A DNA stretch of 64,000 nt. Origin: Leptothoe spongobia TAU-MAC 1115 (GTDB lineage Bacteria; Cyanobacteriota; Cyanobacteriia; Phormidesmidales; Phormidesmidaceae). Where the stretch lies: positions 1 to 64,000 of the forward strand of contig NZ_JADOES010000029.1 of the NCBI RefSeq assembly GCF_018739885.1, written 5' to 3'. A program made the position numbers and the translations under genes. Under the pieces are notes generated by a model, which did no database searches, was not told where the DNA came from, and saw only the letters and a list, made by a program, of their open reading frames with translations. This document shows, one piece after another, positions 8,400-18,900 of this stretch. Each line of letters starts with the position of its first letter. Position 1 is the stretch's first letter.

Positions 8400-10064
8400 A
8401 TGAAACATACAGAAAGGGTTGATGGGAAAAAGAACGAGCGCATATCCATAGTGCATCGAGCTCTTCAAAAATCCTATTATTGGCATCCTGACCTGCGATG
8501 GAAGATTCAACCTCTGATAATCTCTTCGTTAAAGAACTTCGATATCCTTAGCGGTCGTTTAAGAATAAATTATAGGGGTGAGTTAGTATTTGGCTGTTGC
8601 GAAAAGGAAATTCAAGCTGACTGGTATCAGCTCGGCAACAGTAAAAGCGTCTCGTCTATTGATGCTCCTGTTAGAGCCACCAGCATAAACTTACAGAGTG
8701 CCCCCAAGTCCAATATTGATTCCATATCGAATACGAATCTATCTACCTTTGTTCATCCAATTATCCATGCTGATACTGAATTAGGCGTCTTGGAGGTTAC
8801 CACACCTTTTCAGGGCAAGAGCAAAGTGTCCATGCAGGAAATTATTGCAGAGTTAGCAAAAAAGTGTGGCTACATTATCCAACGTCAACAGCTTGAGGAA
8901 TGGACAGCAAATAGCCCAAATGGCAACACGATGTCTATTGTAGGCACCAGCCCTAAGATTCATACCGTTGAGCATTTTATCGAAAAAGCTACCAGGTCAA
9001 ATTTACCAGTTTTGATAGAAGGCGAATTTGGAACTAACAAGCTGAGTGTCGCTGTAAGTTTACATGCTATGGGTCCCAGGAAAGATGCACCTTTTGTTGA
9101 AATTCGATGTGGATTGCCAGCTGACAGCCCAGAACAATGGATAACCCAGGCAAATGGTGGCACACTATTTTTGAATGAGGTAGATCGACTACCATTAGAA
9201 TGGCAGAATAAATTAATTTACTTTCTTACTTCACGCCAGAATCAATGGCTGGAAGCTAATGTTGAAAGTGATTACAGACTCATAGCGAGCAGCAGCACCG
9301 ACTTAAATGAATTGGTGTTAGAGGAAAAGTTTCTACAAGAACTTTTAGTCGAAATAGATTTTCTATCAATCAAGCTCCCTACTCTAAAGGAAAGGCAGAG
9401 CGACATCAAAGATTTGGTAAATGCAGCATTGCTTCGTCATTCTGGAACCGTCAATATCCAAGTGGATGAAAACATGTCACAAATACTGGAAAACTATACC
9501 TGGCCCCAAAATGATTTTGAGCTAGAACGAACGATAGCCCGTCTAGCTATCATGGCTGACTCTGATACTATTACAACTAATCTAGCTCAGCTTTATACAC
9601 CATGGCTTTTGGGAGAATCTCACCAATGCCATAGCGACTCAAGTATCTTAGGCTGTGACTATGACGACGATAAGCTCCATCAATGCCAACTCATTGATTG
9701 GATGATGGGCAAAGAGTCCATAGAACCTAACTTTCCTCATGAAGGATTACGTCGAGTTGTCATTTTTATTCGAGATAATTATAACCGCGAGATCACCTTA
9801 GGGGAACTATCAAAAGTCGCCTTACTCAGCACCTCTCACCTTACCTGCCTGTTTCGCACTGGTCTGAACACTTCCTTTAAAAGCTTACTCCGAAAATTGC
9901 GCATCGAAAAGGCCAAAGAAATACTCATCAACAGCCCAAAACTTCAAATTACTCAGGTTGCAAGACAAGTAGGTTTCAGTGATCTCAGCCACTTTGAACG
10001 TAGCTTTAAAAGTATTGTTCACATGCCAGCACGAGAGTTTCGACAACAGGCCCTCGAACGTTAA
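8400..10064 (+). CDS. degenerate sigma54-activator AAA+ domain fused to AraC-type HTH regulator
   Basis: The gene encodes 554 residues. Residues ~1-165 form an unassigned sensory-like region. Residues ~177-400 follow the layout of a bacterial enhancer-binding AAA+ domain (IVGTSPKI, APFVEIRCG, GGTLFLNEV, LPTLKERQSDI, WPQNDFELERTI). The Walker A is altered (EGEFGTNKL), the Walker B aspartate is Asn259, and the GAFTGA loop that touches sigma54 is missing altogether, with CGLP running almost straight into the GGTLF strand. Residues ~460-552 are an AraC-family double HTH (ITLGELSKVALLSTSHLTCLF; QVARQVGFSDLSHFERSFK). Cyanobacteria lack sigma54, so the AAA+ part probably serves as a ligand or oligomerisation domain and the AraC part as the DNA binder. 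The start has no strong ribosome binding site. It faces away from the protease locus and may regulate it, by position only. Confidence 0.85.
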   Translation: MKHTERVDGKKNERISIVHRALQKSYYWHPDLRWKIQPLIISSLKNFDILSGRLRINYRGELVFGCCEKEIQADWYQLGNSKSVSSIDAPVRATSINLQSAPKSNIDSISNTNLSTFVHPIIHADTELGVLEVTTPFQGKSKVSMQEIIAELAKKCGYIIQRQQLEEWTANSPNGNTMSIVGTSPKIHTVEHFIEKATRSNLPVLIEGEFGTNKLSVAVSLHAMGPRKDAPFVEIRCGLPADSPEQWITQANGGTLFLNEVDRLPLEWQNKLIYFLTSRQNQWLEANVESDYRLIASSSTDLNELVLEEKFLQELLVEIDFLSIKLPTLKERQSDIKDLVNAALLRHSGTVNIQVDENMSQILENYTWPQNDFELERTIARLAIMADSDTITTNLAQLYTPWLLGESHQCHSDSSILGCDYDDDKLHQCQLIDWMMGKESIEPNFPHEGLRRVVIFIRDNYNREITLGELSKVALLSTSHLTCLFRTGLNTSFKSLLRKLRIEKAKEILINSPKLQITQVARQVGFSDLSHFERSFKSIVHMPAREFRQQALER

Positions 10065-10094
10065 ATAAATAACCTTACCTCAGTCAGAAAACTT

Positions 10095-10122
10095 AAGAGA
10101 TTATCCTACAGGATTATCTCTT
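10095..10122. terminator. hairpin between convergent genes
   Basis: AAGAGATTATCCT and AGGATTATCTCTT form a 13-bp stem with one mismatch and a two-base centre. It sits 30 bases behind the regulator gene and 50 bases beyond the end of the convergent permease gene. It probably ends transcription, although no long T-run follows. Confidence 0.55.
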
Positions 10123-10171
10123 GTCAAGGGTGGTGTTTAATGAATTGTCTCGTTAACAGAGTTTGAGTTTG

Positions 10172-10969
10172 TTAGTTTCGTTTCTTTGGATCAACTAACT
10201 GCATTGCCTGATTAAAAAACTGTTGTTTGATGCTAAAGGTAACCAAAATTGCCGTTGTTAACGTAGCAAAGGCCAGCATAAACATAATCAGCATTTGATA
10301 AAGGGCGGCGTTGAGGGGATCGGCTCCGCCCAAGATTTGGCCGGTGATCATGCCGGGGAGGGTGACGAGTCCGACGACCATCATGGAGTTAACTGTGGGG
10401 ATGAGACCGGCTTTGATGGCGTCTCGACGATAATTGGCAATGGCCTGATTAGGCGTTGCCCCCAGGCTAAGATGAGTTTCTATGTCGGTACGATGGTTGC
10501 GGAGAGCATTGACCAGGCGCTCACCGGTTAACGATGCCGCCGTGAGGGAGTTACCAAGCACCATGCCGGTGAGGGGGATAAGATAGCGGGGCTCGTACCA
10601 TAGCTCAGGCCGCACCACAATCGTCATCGTATAGGTGATGGTAAGGGCGGTACTGGTAAAAATTGCTCCCCATAGCCATAGGGCAAGACGAGGAATGTCT
10701 TTGCTAATGCGGTTGCGGGCAGTGAGGGCAGCAACCGTGGTCATGACAAGCAGTACCAGCAGAATCAGACCGGGACTACTCAGGGTAAAGACAATGGAGA
10801 GAAAGATACCGACAGCAAAGAGCTGAACAACTGTGCGTAAGGTGGCGAGGGCAATGGTCCCGGCCAGACCAAGCTGTTGCCAGAGGGAGAGGCCAATGGC
10901 AACGGCGGCTAGCCCCATGGCCCAGGCAATGCGGATAAGGTCTAGTTCAATGGTGGTGGGATTTGACAT
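10172..10969 (-). CDS. fetB: FetB/UPF0014 family membrane permease
   Basis: This is a protein of about 265 residues with roughly six to seven hydrophobic segments. It has the conserved features of the UPF0014 (YbbM/FetB) family: TLRTVVQLFAVG near the N-terminus, the central LIPLTGMVLGNSLTAASLTGERL, and GLVTLPGMITGQILGGADP. In E. coli FetB pairs with the ATPase FetA to export iron; no ATPase is adjacent here. The ATG at 10969 overlaps the stop of the regulator gene by one base (TGATG); a GTG just before it is also possible. This coupling to a two-component system suggests the permease is made together with the regulators and that the signal may be a metal, which is inference. Gene symbol by family only. 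Confidence 0.8.
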   Translation of the reverse strand: MSNPTTIELDLIRIAWAMGLAAVAIGLSLWQQLGLAGTIALATLRTVVQLFAVGIFLSIVFTLSSPGLILLVLLVMTTVAALTARNRISKDIPRLALWLWGAIFTSTALTITYTMTIVVRPELWYEPRYLIPLTGMVLGNSLTAASLTGERLVNALRNHRTDIETHLSLGATPNQAIANYRRDAIKAGLIPTVNSMMVVGLVTLPGMITGQILGGADPLNAALYQMLIMFMLAFATLTTAILVTFSIKQQFFNQAMQLVDPKKRN

Positions 10970-11652
10970 CACTCCCGCAGCACGTAACCTACACCTCTAA
11001 CGGTCTGGATCAAACGCTTTTCACCTTCGGACTCTAGTTTCAGGCGTAGATAGCGAATATACACTTCAATAATGTTTGAATCGCCCATGAAGTCGTAACC
11101 CCAGACTTTTTCTAAAATCTGATCGCGGGTGAGTACCTGGCGGGGATGGGCAATCAGATAGTCCAATAGGTCGAATTCTTTGGCGGTTAGTTCGATGCCG
11201 CGATCGCCACGAAAGACTTCGCGAGTTTTGCGGTTGAGGGTGAGGGTTTCGAACTGGAGTGCTTCGGCTTCCTGGGGATCGTTGCGGCGAAGGTGGGCGC
11301 GGACACGGGCGAGGAGTTCTTCGATGCTAAAAGGTTTGACCACATAGTCATCGGCACCGGCATCGAGGCCAGCGACACGGTCAGCAACGTCGTCCTTGGC
11401 GGTCAGGAAAATAATCGGCATCTGAGCGCCGGTACTACGTAGTCGACGGCAGACTTCCACACCGGCAAGGCCGGGCATCATCCAGTCGAGCAAAATCAGA
11501 TCTGGCACATTGTCCCGTGCTGCCATCAGCCCAGATAGGCCATCGTTGGCTACGGCAACGTCATAACCTTCGTACGAGAGTTCCATTTGCACAAATTTAG
11601 CAAGCTGGGTCTCGTCTTCAATCACTAAAATTTTGGCTGAGGTCTCTGGCAT
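10969..11652 (-). CDS. OmpR-family response regulator
   Basis: The gene encodes 227 residues. The receiver domain (1-120) has the acidic pair in IEDE, the phospho-acceptor Asp56 in LLDWMMPG, Thr in FLTAK and the conserved Lys in VVKPFS. The C-terminal winged helix (~135-227) carries LTAKEFDLLDYLIAHP and IEVYIRYLRLKLE, then the wing VRGVGYVL. Its histidine kinase is 19 bases upstream and a FetB-like permease overlaps its end. It is a transcription factor whose targets cannot be read from the sequence. The kinase partner resembles manganese-sensing ManS kinases, so a ManR-like role is possible but not shown. Confidence 0.92.
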   Translation of the reverse strand: MPETSAKILVIEDETQLAKFVQMELSYEGYDVAVANDGLSGLMAARDNVPDLILLDWMMPGLAGVEVCRRLRSTGAQMPIIFLTAKDDVADRVAGLDAGADDYVVKPFSIEELLARVRAHLRRNDPQEAEALQFETLTLNRKTREVFRGDRGIELTAKEFDLLDYLIAHPRQVLTRDQILEKVWGYDFMGDSNIIEVYIRYLRLKLESEGEKRLIQTVRGVGYVLRE

Positions 11653-11671
11653 GATGGATGATTAGTTCTGA

Positions 11672-13069
11672 CTAGGTCGGCAGACTGACGGTGAATATAC
11701 TACCTTCACCTGGCTTGGACTGTACCTTAATTTTGCCCCGCATGCCCTCTACCAGGGTTTTAACTATGGATAGTCCAAGGCCGGTACCGCCTGTGGCACG
11801 GGAACGGTCTTCGTCCACTCGGTAGAAAGGTTCGAAAATTTGGGTCAGGTCGGTGGTGGGGATACCGCGACCGCGATCGCAAATCTGAATCACCGCCCAT
11901 TCCCCTTCTTGCTTGAGGCGTACCTTCACAACAGTATCGTCTTCAGAATACTTAACCGCATTGTCAATCAGGTTAATTAACACCTGCTTTAGTCGATTGC
12001 GATCGGCCCGAGCATCAAAGCCAGTTGCCTGAATATCCACATTGACCCGGTCGCTAGGATAAAGACACATTTCAACGGTTTCTACAATCATGTCCTTCAG
12101 AGGCACCCGTTCTATATGAAACCGCATGTGACCACCATCGGCCCGAGCCAGGTCCAGCAGATCCTGCAACATACGAATTGTCCGATCCGCCTCTGACGCG
12201 GCAATTTCTAACCCCTCTCGCTGGGGTTCGCTGAGGGTATTGCAACGGCGCAGGGTGCTTTGCAAATAACCATGGACCAGGGTGAGGGGAGTGCGCAGCT
12301 CATGGGACACATCACTCACAAACCGACGCTGCTGATCCCAGGCGGCTGACAATCGACCCAGCATCATATTAAAGGCCTGGGCCAAATCCCTAACCTCAGT
12401 GGGAGCGCGATCAAGTTCTAAATGGGTATCAGCCAGATTATCAGGACATACATTCGCCGCCAGCTCATTCATTTTACAAACGGGCTTAATGGACTGACGT
12501 ACATAGATGGCAATGACCAGGGCTGACAGACCAATGACAAAAATGCTGGCCAAGGTCAGATCTCGAGTAACAGCGGAGAAACTGGCCTGATTTTGAGTGA
12601 TGTCATCAATTACAAAGAGATCCCCTAGAAGATTTCCGTTTACCTCCAGGGGAGAAATACAAATGATCAACTCACGGTCCTGGATATTCACGCTATCCAA
12701 TGTCTGAGTGGCAGGCAGTTCAAGCACTTCCTCAGCAAAACCATCTTTTTGCCAGGAACCCATTTCAAGGGTATCGGACTGGGCGATCAGCTCTCCTTCT
12801 GGGGAACGGATCCAAATGGCGGTATCAGCTGTCGAACGATAGTTGATCACCTTTTCCAGCGCCATTGTGGATGGCAATGTCTCATCCATCCAGGCCACAT
12901 CCTGACCAAAGCGATCGGCTATTTCCAATGCATTATCCTTATGTCCCTTGATCAGAATTTGCTGCATTCTAAAATTGCTCCAGGCGGTCATCCCACCAAA
13001 GCCAAGGATAGAGGCCAGCACCATGCCAGCGGTAAGGCGAAACTGAATACAACCTGGATCAAATTTCAT
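11672..13069 (-). CDS. membrane sensor histidine kinase (ManS-like)
   Basis: The gene encodes 465 residues. A transmembrane segment at ~11-30, a periplasmic sensor region to ~168 and a second membrane segment at ~170-190 are followed by a HAMP-like linker and the phospho-acceptor His256 in FVSDVSHELRTPL. The ATPase has an N box (NLIDNAVKYS), DRGRGIP and GGTGLGLSIVK. The short N-terminus beginning MKFDPGCIQFRLTAGM resembles the cyanobacterial ManS group, which senses manganese; this is recalled similarity, not proof. It is the first gene of a three-gene operon with regulator and permease. The 183 bases before it should hold the promoter. Confidence 0.88.
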   Translation of the reverse strand: MKFDPGCIQFRLTAGMVLASILGFGGMTAWSNFRMQQILIKGHKDNALEIADRFGQDVAWMDETLPSTMALEKVINYRSTADTAIWIRSPEGELIAQSDTLEMGSWQKDGFAEEVLELPATQTLDSVNIQDRELIICISPLEVNGNLLGDLFVIDDITQNQASFSAVTRDLTLASIFVIGLSALVIAIYVRQSIKPVCKMNELAANVCPDNLADTHLELDRAPTEVRDLAQAFNMMLGRLSAAWDQQRRFVSDVSHELRTPLTLVHGYLQSTLRRCNTLSEPQREGLEIAASEADRTIRMLQDLLDLARADGGHMRFHIERVPLKDMIVETVEMCLYPSDRVNVDIQATGFDARADRNRLKQVLINLIDNAVKYSEDDTVVKVRLKQEGEWAVIQICDRGRGIPTTDLTQIFEPFYRVDEDRSRATGGTGLGLSIVKTLVEGMRGKIKVQSKPGEGSIFTVSLPT

Positions 13070-13252
13070 CGGAATAACAAACGGACAGCACAGATCAAAA
13101 CTTTTCTATCTGCAACGACTCTATCTAGATAAGCTGAGATAATCCTGATAAATACCCCAGATGAACCTAATAGAAATGGCTGATTTTAACGACACTTTAA
13201 CTATAAATTCAAAAGAAGTTTGATGTAGTTTGCCCCTAAGATTTCTCCAGGT

Positions 13253-15982
13253 TCACGAATCTATGGCACCAATCAGGGTAAATGCCGCCCAGGCCAGAGG
13301 ATCTTTATACTGCTGACGAGTAGCTAACATGGCCTGGCGCAGGGCTTGAGCGTTATCTAAATGCTGTCGCTGCCGATAAAACTCAATCATCAGTTGGGCG
13401 GTAGCGTCGTCGGGCACCTGCCATAGGGAAACCATGACATTCTCTGCTCCAGCAGCTAGAAATGACCGCGATAGACCAATGACACCGTCCCCCGTAATCT
13501 GGCCGCGTCCGGTGTCGCAGGCGCTCAGCACCACTAAATCGGCCCTCAGGGACTGGGTGAGAATTTCTGCTGCCGTCAAAAAGCCGTCTTGGTCATCGGT
13601 GGGGGCAAAGGCGAGAGAGCCCTGGAGTGGATTTGATTCATTAAAGAAACCATGGGTGGCCAGGTGGATTAGAGAGGCGTTGGCTAGCTGTTGTTTGATG
13701 GCGGTTTCTGTGGCGCTATCGCCGGTTAATGCACGGGTAGATAGGACATTGGCAATGCCCACAGCTTCAGTGCCTGCATGGGGCAAGGCCTGGAGGTTTT
13801 CGGGCATGGGACTAGGATTACCGACGACTAGGGGCGGCCCTGCTGGTTGTCTTTCTGGTTGTCCCGCTGGCTGGCTCGCTGACAAACGATTGTTGTTGCG
13901 GTTAGTCAGGCCCAAAATCTGAATAGCCGGCGCACTGAGGATGGTGTGGTGCTCGATCAAGTAGCTGCCATCCTCAGCCTGGAGGGCGGGAAATGGGACG
14001 AGAAATAGCTGTTCTTGGGGGATAAACACAACCCGATCTTCTGGGCTGGTGGGTAATAGATCGGCAATGGGGGCAATCAATAGCTGGTATAGATCTTGCC
14101 ATTGGGAGGTGGGCCGCAAGACCGTGGCAAAGGCTGAGTCATTAATTTTATAGACTTCGCTAAGGGCAACAACGGGATTGGGGAGGGTAAAGTCGGGATG
14201 ACTCAGGGTCACCGTGCCAGCGCGGGGATCAATGGCGGTGACGTCATAGGGAGCCCAGTCTAGGGGATCTCCTGCTCGTCGGACTTGGTCACCAGGCCGA
14301 ATCAGGCCACGGCTATTTCCAGGGCCATCTTCAGGGGCATTTTCAGAACTAGCACCCCGGATGCCGCTGCGATCTCGACTGGTTTCCACCAACTTGGCAA
14401 TGGACAGATTCTTGTCCTGCTGCAATGGTTTTAGATCCACCTCCCGAAAGTCAACGTTTCCAGTCGGCTGCACCACCCAAACATATAGACGCTCTGAAGT
14501 CCCCCGCTGTTTGCCTTGAAATTTAAAGCTGTCGTCAGGAACTAGGGTATATTCCACCAGGGTGGTTTTCTGTTCCTTAGCAATTGTCCGAATTTGTTCA
14601 ATATTAGGAACTTTGGCGGCCTCAGGGAGGTTATCTGTTTGCTGGGCAACTAACTCCACAAATGCCCTGGCTCGACCCCGTTCAGCTACTTCTAACGCGG
14701 TTTCAATGTTGCCTTGGGCTACCAGAATTTGTTGCAACAGGTTATAGGTCAATACCTGGGTATCAAAGAGAGAAATTTGGCTGTTGTCATCCAGCCCTGG
14801 CCGCAGCGATTCTAAAACATCAACAGCTTCGTAAAGTTTGGCGGCAGCATCGGCTAACTGGCCTGCTTCAAATAACGTGTGCCCCAGATTATTCAGGGCA
14901 ACGGTCGTGGTTTTGGGATCGGCAGTTGAGCGGGCGATGGCCAAGCTTTGTTCGTGATAGTCTAGGGCCTGGTCATAGTCTCCCTGGTCAGCATAGAGAC
15001 TACCCAAGCTGCCCAATGCGGCTCCAATCATATCTGGCTGTTGGCTAGTTTCAGCAATGGTTAATGCCTGTTGCAGTTGATCAATGGCTAGGGATAGTTT
15101 GTCCTGCACATAGTAGGCTACGCCTAAGTTGTTCAGGGCATAGACTGTCCCTTGAATATCCCCCAATGTCTGGAAACTATCCAGGCTAGTTTTGTACTGC
15201 CGAATGGCCCGATCATAGTCACCCAGTCGGGCATAGGTCGCCCCCAGATTGACATGGGCAACGGCTTCTAGGTTAGGGTTTGCCAACTGCTGCGCCAGCG
15301 TCAGACTTTGTTGGTGTAGTTCAGCGGTACGCTCGTAATTGCCTAAACCTTCATGGGCATTGGCCAGTAGTCCCAAAACCTGGGCTTCACTATTGCGCGC
15401 CGAAGGATCATCACTGTTGTAAATGTCTTCTAGCGCCTGCTGATATGCTGCAATAGCCGCTAAATAATTTCCCAAGGCATTGTAGGCAATACCTAAGTTA
15501 GCCTGGATTCGGACCCTAAGTTCCCTATGGTCAGGCCCCATGGCAACGTCCAGGGTGCTCTGGGCTAAGGTAATCACCTGTCGATATTGGCCTAACTCCA
15601 GGTGAATAAAGGTCAACAGTTCTAAAACACGTCGCTCCCCTGTCTGGTTTTGGTGGCGGCGATACTGTTCTAGGGCAGACTGCCAGGGTGCGATCGCAGC
15701 ATCTAGCTGATTGTTGCGATAATAATCCATCCCTAGCTGAAGGTTCTCCTCAGCCCCTAGCTGAAGGTTCTCCTCAGCCCCTAGCTGAAAGTTCTCCTCA
15801 GCAGAGAGGGGTGGTACGGTTTCAGAGACACCAGCGAGCGTCGTAGCAGAAAGCGCGATGCCATATCGCCCCGGAATGACCCCAGACAAGCTAATGATCC
15901 CGAAAGTTACAGCCAGCACCAGAGCCGCATATCTGGCCCGTCGATTTTGCCAAATACTCCAGCGTTTACCCATGAGCGCCAT
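13253..15982 (-). CDS. TPR-CHAT domain protein
   Basis: The gene encodes 909 residues. A hydrophobic segment at ~17-38 is a signal anchor or signal peptide. Residues ~60-85 hold three copies of an eight-residue unit (AEENLQLG, first copy AEENFQLG). A run of TPR units fills ~80-400 (for example ALGNYLAAIAAYQQALE, RLGDYDRAIRQYK). The C-terminal ~300 residues are a CHAT caspase-like peptidase domain with His777 in HLATHGFF and Cys822 in LSACDTGRG, so the catalytic pair is intact. Nearly the same TPR-CHAT half is fused to an exoprotein domain in the gene at 20033-25462. It begins 12 bases behind the TPS-domain gene and is the last gene of the cluster. It is probably a surface- or periplasm-facing protease or scaffold, with unknown target. 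Confidence 0.9.
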   Translation of the reverse strand: MALMGKRWSIWQNRRARYAALVLAVTFGIISLSGVIPGRYGIALSATTLAGVSETVPPLSAEENFQLGAEENLQLGAEENLQLGMDYYRNNQLDAAIAPWQSALEQYRRHQNQTGERRVLELLTFIHLELGQYRQVITLAQSTLDVAMGPDHRELRVRIQANLGIAYNALGNYLAAIAAYQQALEDIYNSDDPSARNSEAQVLGLLANAHEGLGNYERTAELHQQSLTLAQQLANPNLEAVAHVNLGATYARLGDYDRAIRQYKTSLDSFQTLGDIQGTVYALNNLGVAYYVQDKLSLAIDQLQQALTIAETSQQPDMIGAALGSLGSLYADQGDYDQALDYHEQSLAIARSTADPKTTTVALNNLGHTLFEAGQLADAAAKLYEAVDVLESLRPGLDDNSQISLFDTQVLTYNLLQQILVAQGNIETALEVAERGRARAFVELVAQQTDNLPEAAKVPNIEQIRTIAKEQKTTLVEYTLVPDDSFKFQGKQRGTSERLYVWVVQPTGNVDFREVDLKPLQQDKNLSIAKLVETSRDRSGIRGASSENAPEDGPGNSRGLIRPGDQVRRAGDPLDWAPYDVTAIDPRAGTVTLSHPDFTLPNPVVALSEVYKINDSAFATVLRPTSQWQDLYQLLIAPIADLLPTSPEDRVVFIPQEQLFLVPFPALQAEDGSYLIEHHTILSAPAIQILGLTNRNNNRLSASQPAGQPERQPAGPPLVVGNPSPMPENLQALPHAGTEAVGIANVLSTRALTGDSATETAIKQQLANASLIHLATHGFFNESNPLQGSLAFAPTDDQDGFLTAAEILTQSLRADLVVLSACDTGRGQITGDGVIGLSRSFLAAGAENVMVSLWQVPDDATAQLMIEFYRQRQHLDNAQALRQAMLATRQQYKDPLAWAAFTLIGAIDS
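15731..15802 (-). repeat. 24-bp in-frame tandem repeat, three copies
   Basis: The unit CCCTAGCTGAAGGTTCTCCT plus CAGC occurs at 15731-15754, 15755-15778 and 15779-15802, the third with one substitution (G to A). It encodes three copies of an eight-residue acidic unit near the N-terminus of the TPR-CHAT protein. The near identity of the units points to recent expansion. Confidence 0.9.
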
Positions 15983-15994
15983 GCCAAAAATCTC

Positions 15995-18900
15995 CTAAGG
16001 AGCCTCCGGTGCCACATTAATATCTTCCTCGATTTGTAAGATGGTATCTGCAGCTGGAACCCCACAGGACTCTGAAAAATCATCTCCACTGCGTTCCTCC
16101 CCTGAACGACTTGCGATCAAGTCAGAGGCCACCTCATCTGGCTGACAAAGCGAATCATTGCCATCATTTTCAATGTCAGGATCATCAGCTGCCACCAACG
16201 TCTCCTCTCCAGAGGTAGGATCCTCCGTTACCGGATTATCCACTTCAGGGTCAACTACCACCGTTGACGAAGCGACTGTTGGTGGATCAATCTCCGGGGG
16301 TAACGGTCGATTCAAAAAAGCAGAATACACCTGGCCATTATTCTGATCATTACCGACAATAATCGCTCCCACTGTACCGCTAATGGTCTCTGGAATAGCG
16401 TCATAAACGGTGTAATCACCGGTGCGGAACAACGTTACGGTAGCACTCGGATCCAGCGGATTAAATCCAGTTAAATCACCTGAGAGTCCTGGCCCTGCAT
16501 TCGGTCCAATGGCAAATTCATAGGTCTCGCTTCCCCCATCAATTTGCACAGTTGCGCTATCTGGCAAGTCCACACCACCATGGATAATGCTGATATTCGA
16601 AGTAGTGCTATTGCTCGAATAGGCAATCACACTGGCGGGCACAGTCAGGTTGTTGAAAATTGAGACCGTCGCTTCAGACCCTTCTAAGTCGCCACGATCA
16701 AAGCCCTCACTCACCAAATAGTCAATGATCTCTGGACTATCTTTGATGGTGACCACAGTCTCCACAACCCCCTCAGCGCCACTGACAATCCCCGTATTAA
16801 AATCAATCGTCTCACCCACGGCCCTAAACCGTTCGGTGGCATCAATGGTAAGGCCTCCAGCGCCAGCGCTAATGTTGTCAACTTCAATATCTCCAGCCGT
16901 GGCTGTCAGGCTAATTCGACCTTCTGGGTCTATATTCGACAAATTGGTATCTTCATTAAAAGCGGTCAGGCTACCCGTTTTGATCTGTGTACCGCTAATG
17001 GTAATCTCCCCACCATCCGTGGTCACTGCCTGAGTTGTGACCTCCTCACCAGCATTGATATCCAGTGAGCCGCCGCGAAAATAAGGAGGGAATAACGGAT
17101 CGCCAAATACTGTTGTGGATGTATCAATGTTGCCAGCGGTGACACTCCCTGTTGCCGATAGGATAACCGGGCCGCCATCACCAAACGTTACGGTGGTATC
17201 AATATCACCCACGTCAATGTTGCCAGGTGTGGTTGCGGTAGTGCTACTAAACTCAGTGCCGCCAACAGTGCCACCAACAGTGTTGGCAGGTAGATTAGGC
17301 GCATTTTGCAGGACGCCACCTGCCCGCAAAATTAAGGCAGGAGAACTATTGAGTATCGTAATATCAGAGTCACCACCTGCCAAAGCTGGATTTGGACCAA
17401 TGATGGTGATGTCACCACCGCTAATGCTGCCCTGGGCCTCTACCTTGAGGGCCAGCCCTGTGTAGTCTCCAAAGCTAACATTGCCTGCACTGCTGATTAA
17501 CGTATCGGTTGATGTGCCGCTAATATCACCAGGGTTGCCTGCCAAATCCAGCGTTAAGAAATTGTTGCCCGCATTAAAAGAGGCATCGGCGGCAATTGCA
17601 CCATTGCTGCTTAAAATTAAATCCCCCGTTGTCGTCCACAGTTCCGATACTGGATTGTTACTGGCCTGTACCCGCAATCGGTCAGTCCCTTGAAGCGTTA
17701 GCTGGTTGCCAGCATTAATGGTTAAAGCCCTATCCGGCAAGTCGCTGACAAATGCCGTACTGCCTGAAATCAATGAAATATCACCAGTGGCACTCAAGTT
17801 ACCACTTTCAATGGTCAAATCCCCCGGTGTCGTAATTGAAATATTGCCCCCGGCTGTAATATTGTCTTGCCTGCTACTAATATCTCCCTGGCTAGAAATA
17901 GAAATAGTACCCCCTGAATCAAGTGAGCCAAATAGATTGCCAAAAGAGGGCAAATCTTGGGCCGTAATAGTAATTCCATTAGTTGTGCTGATCGCTTGAA
18001 AGAAATCAACCGTTGCTCCCTGGATGGTGAAGGTGGATAGGGCGGCTGTCTGACCCACCATGCTATTTAGGTCAATATTTCCGTCTCCCGAAATCAGCTC
18101 CAAACTAGCCAGCCCGGCTGCCCGGTCAATATTGCTTGAAGAGCCGCCAATGGAAATATCACCAGGCTGTCCAGCCCCTGTACTAAACGTAGCGTTGGCC
18201 GGTAGGAGAATGTTGCCTGTGAGATCAATGTCGCCCCCCTCGGTCAGTAGGCTGCCCAGCGTCAGCGTATTACCGGAAATGATCAGGCCTCTACCATTGG
18301 TGGCAATGGCATCAGAGCCATCCATAATAAAGTTGTTGCCAGCATCGAACTCAATGGTACTACTCCCCGGCAAGAAGGTGAGTTCATTATCCGATAGGTT
18401 ATTGAGAGTGATGTTGTTGGTAGCCTGGAGGATAATATTGGTATCGCCGCTCAGACCTTCCAACTCCGATTCAAAGAGGGTGACCGTGCCTCCTGGGAAA
18501 TCACTCTCTAAAATTTGCCCCAGGACTCCATTGACATCGCCCTGGAATGTGGTGTTGGAGCTATCACCATCGCCATCCCCTGTGCCAGCCGCAATCACGA
18601 TGTTGATGGGGTCTAACAGCAGCGTTCCCATCTGTCCGGCTACGGCATTGGTGTCCACATGACCGCGAAAGACAAGCTGGTTTTTGCCAGAAATTTCCAC
18701 AAAGCCACCCTGCCCAGATTGGCTGCCGCCGCTGGCATCAATACTGCCATAAAATTGGGTGAGGCCATCGGCCCAAGCTATTGCTAGTCCCCCATCGCCT
18801 GTGTCACCTCCACTCACATCAATCGTGGAGTCTGGGCTGATATAAGTGAGATCTGCATTGAGAATGTTGTCGTTGCCCTGGTAACCACCGCCGATACGGA

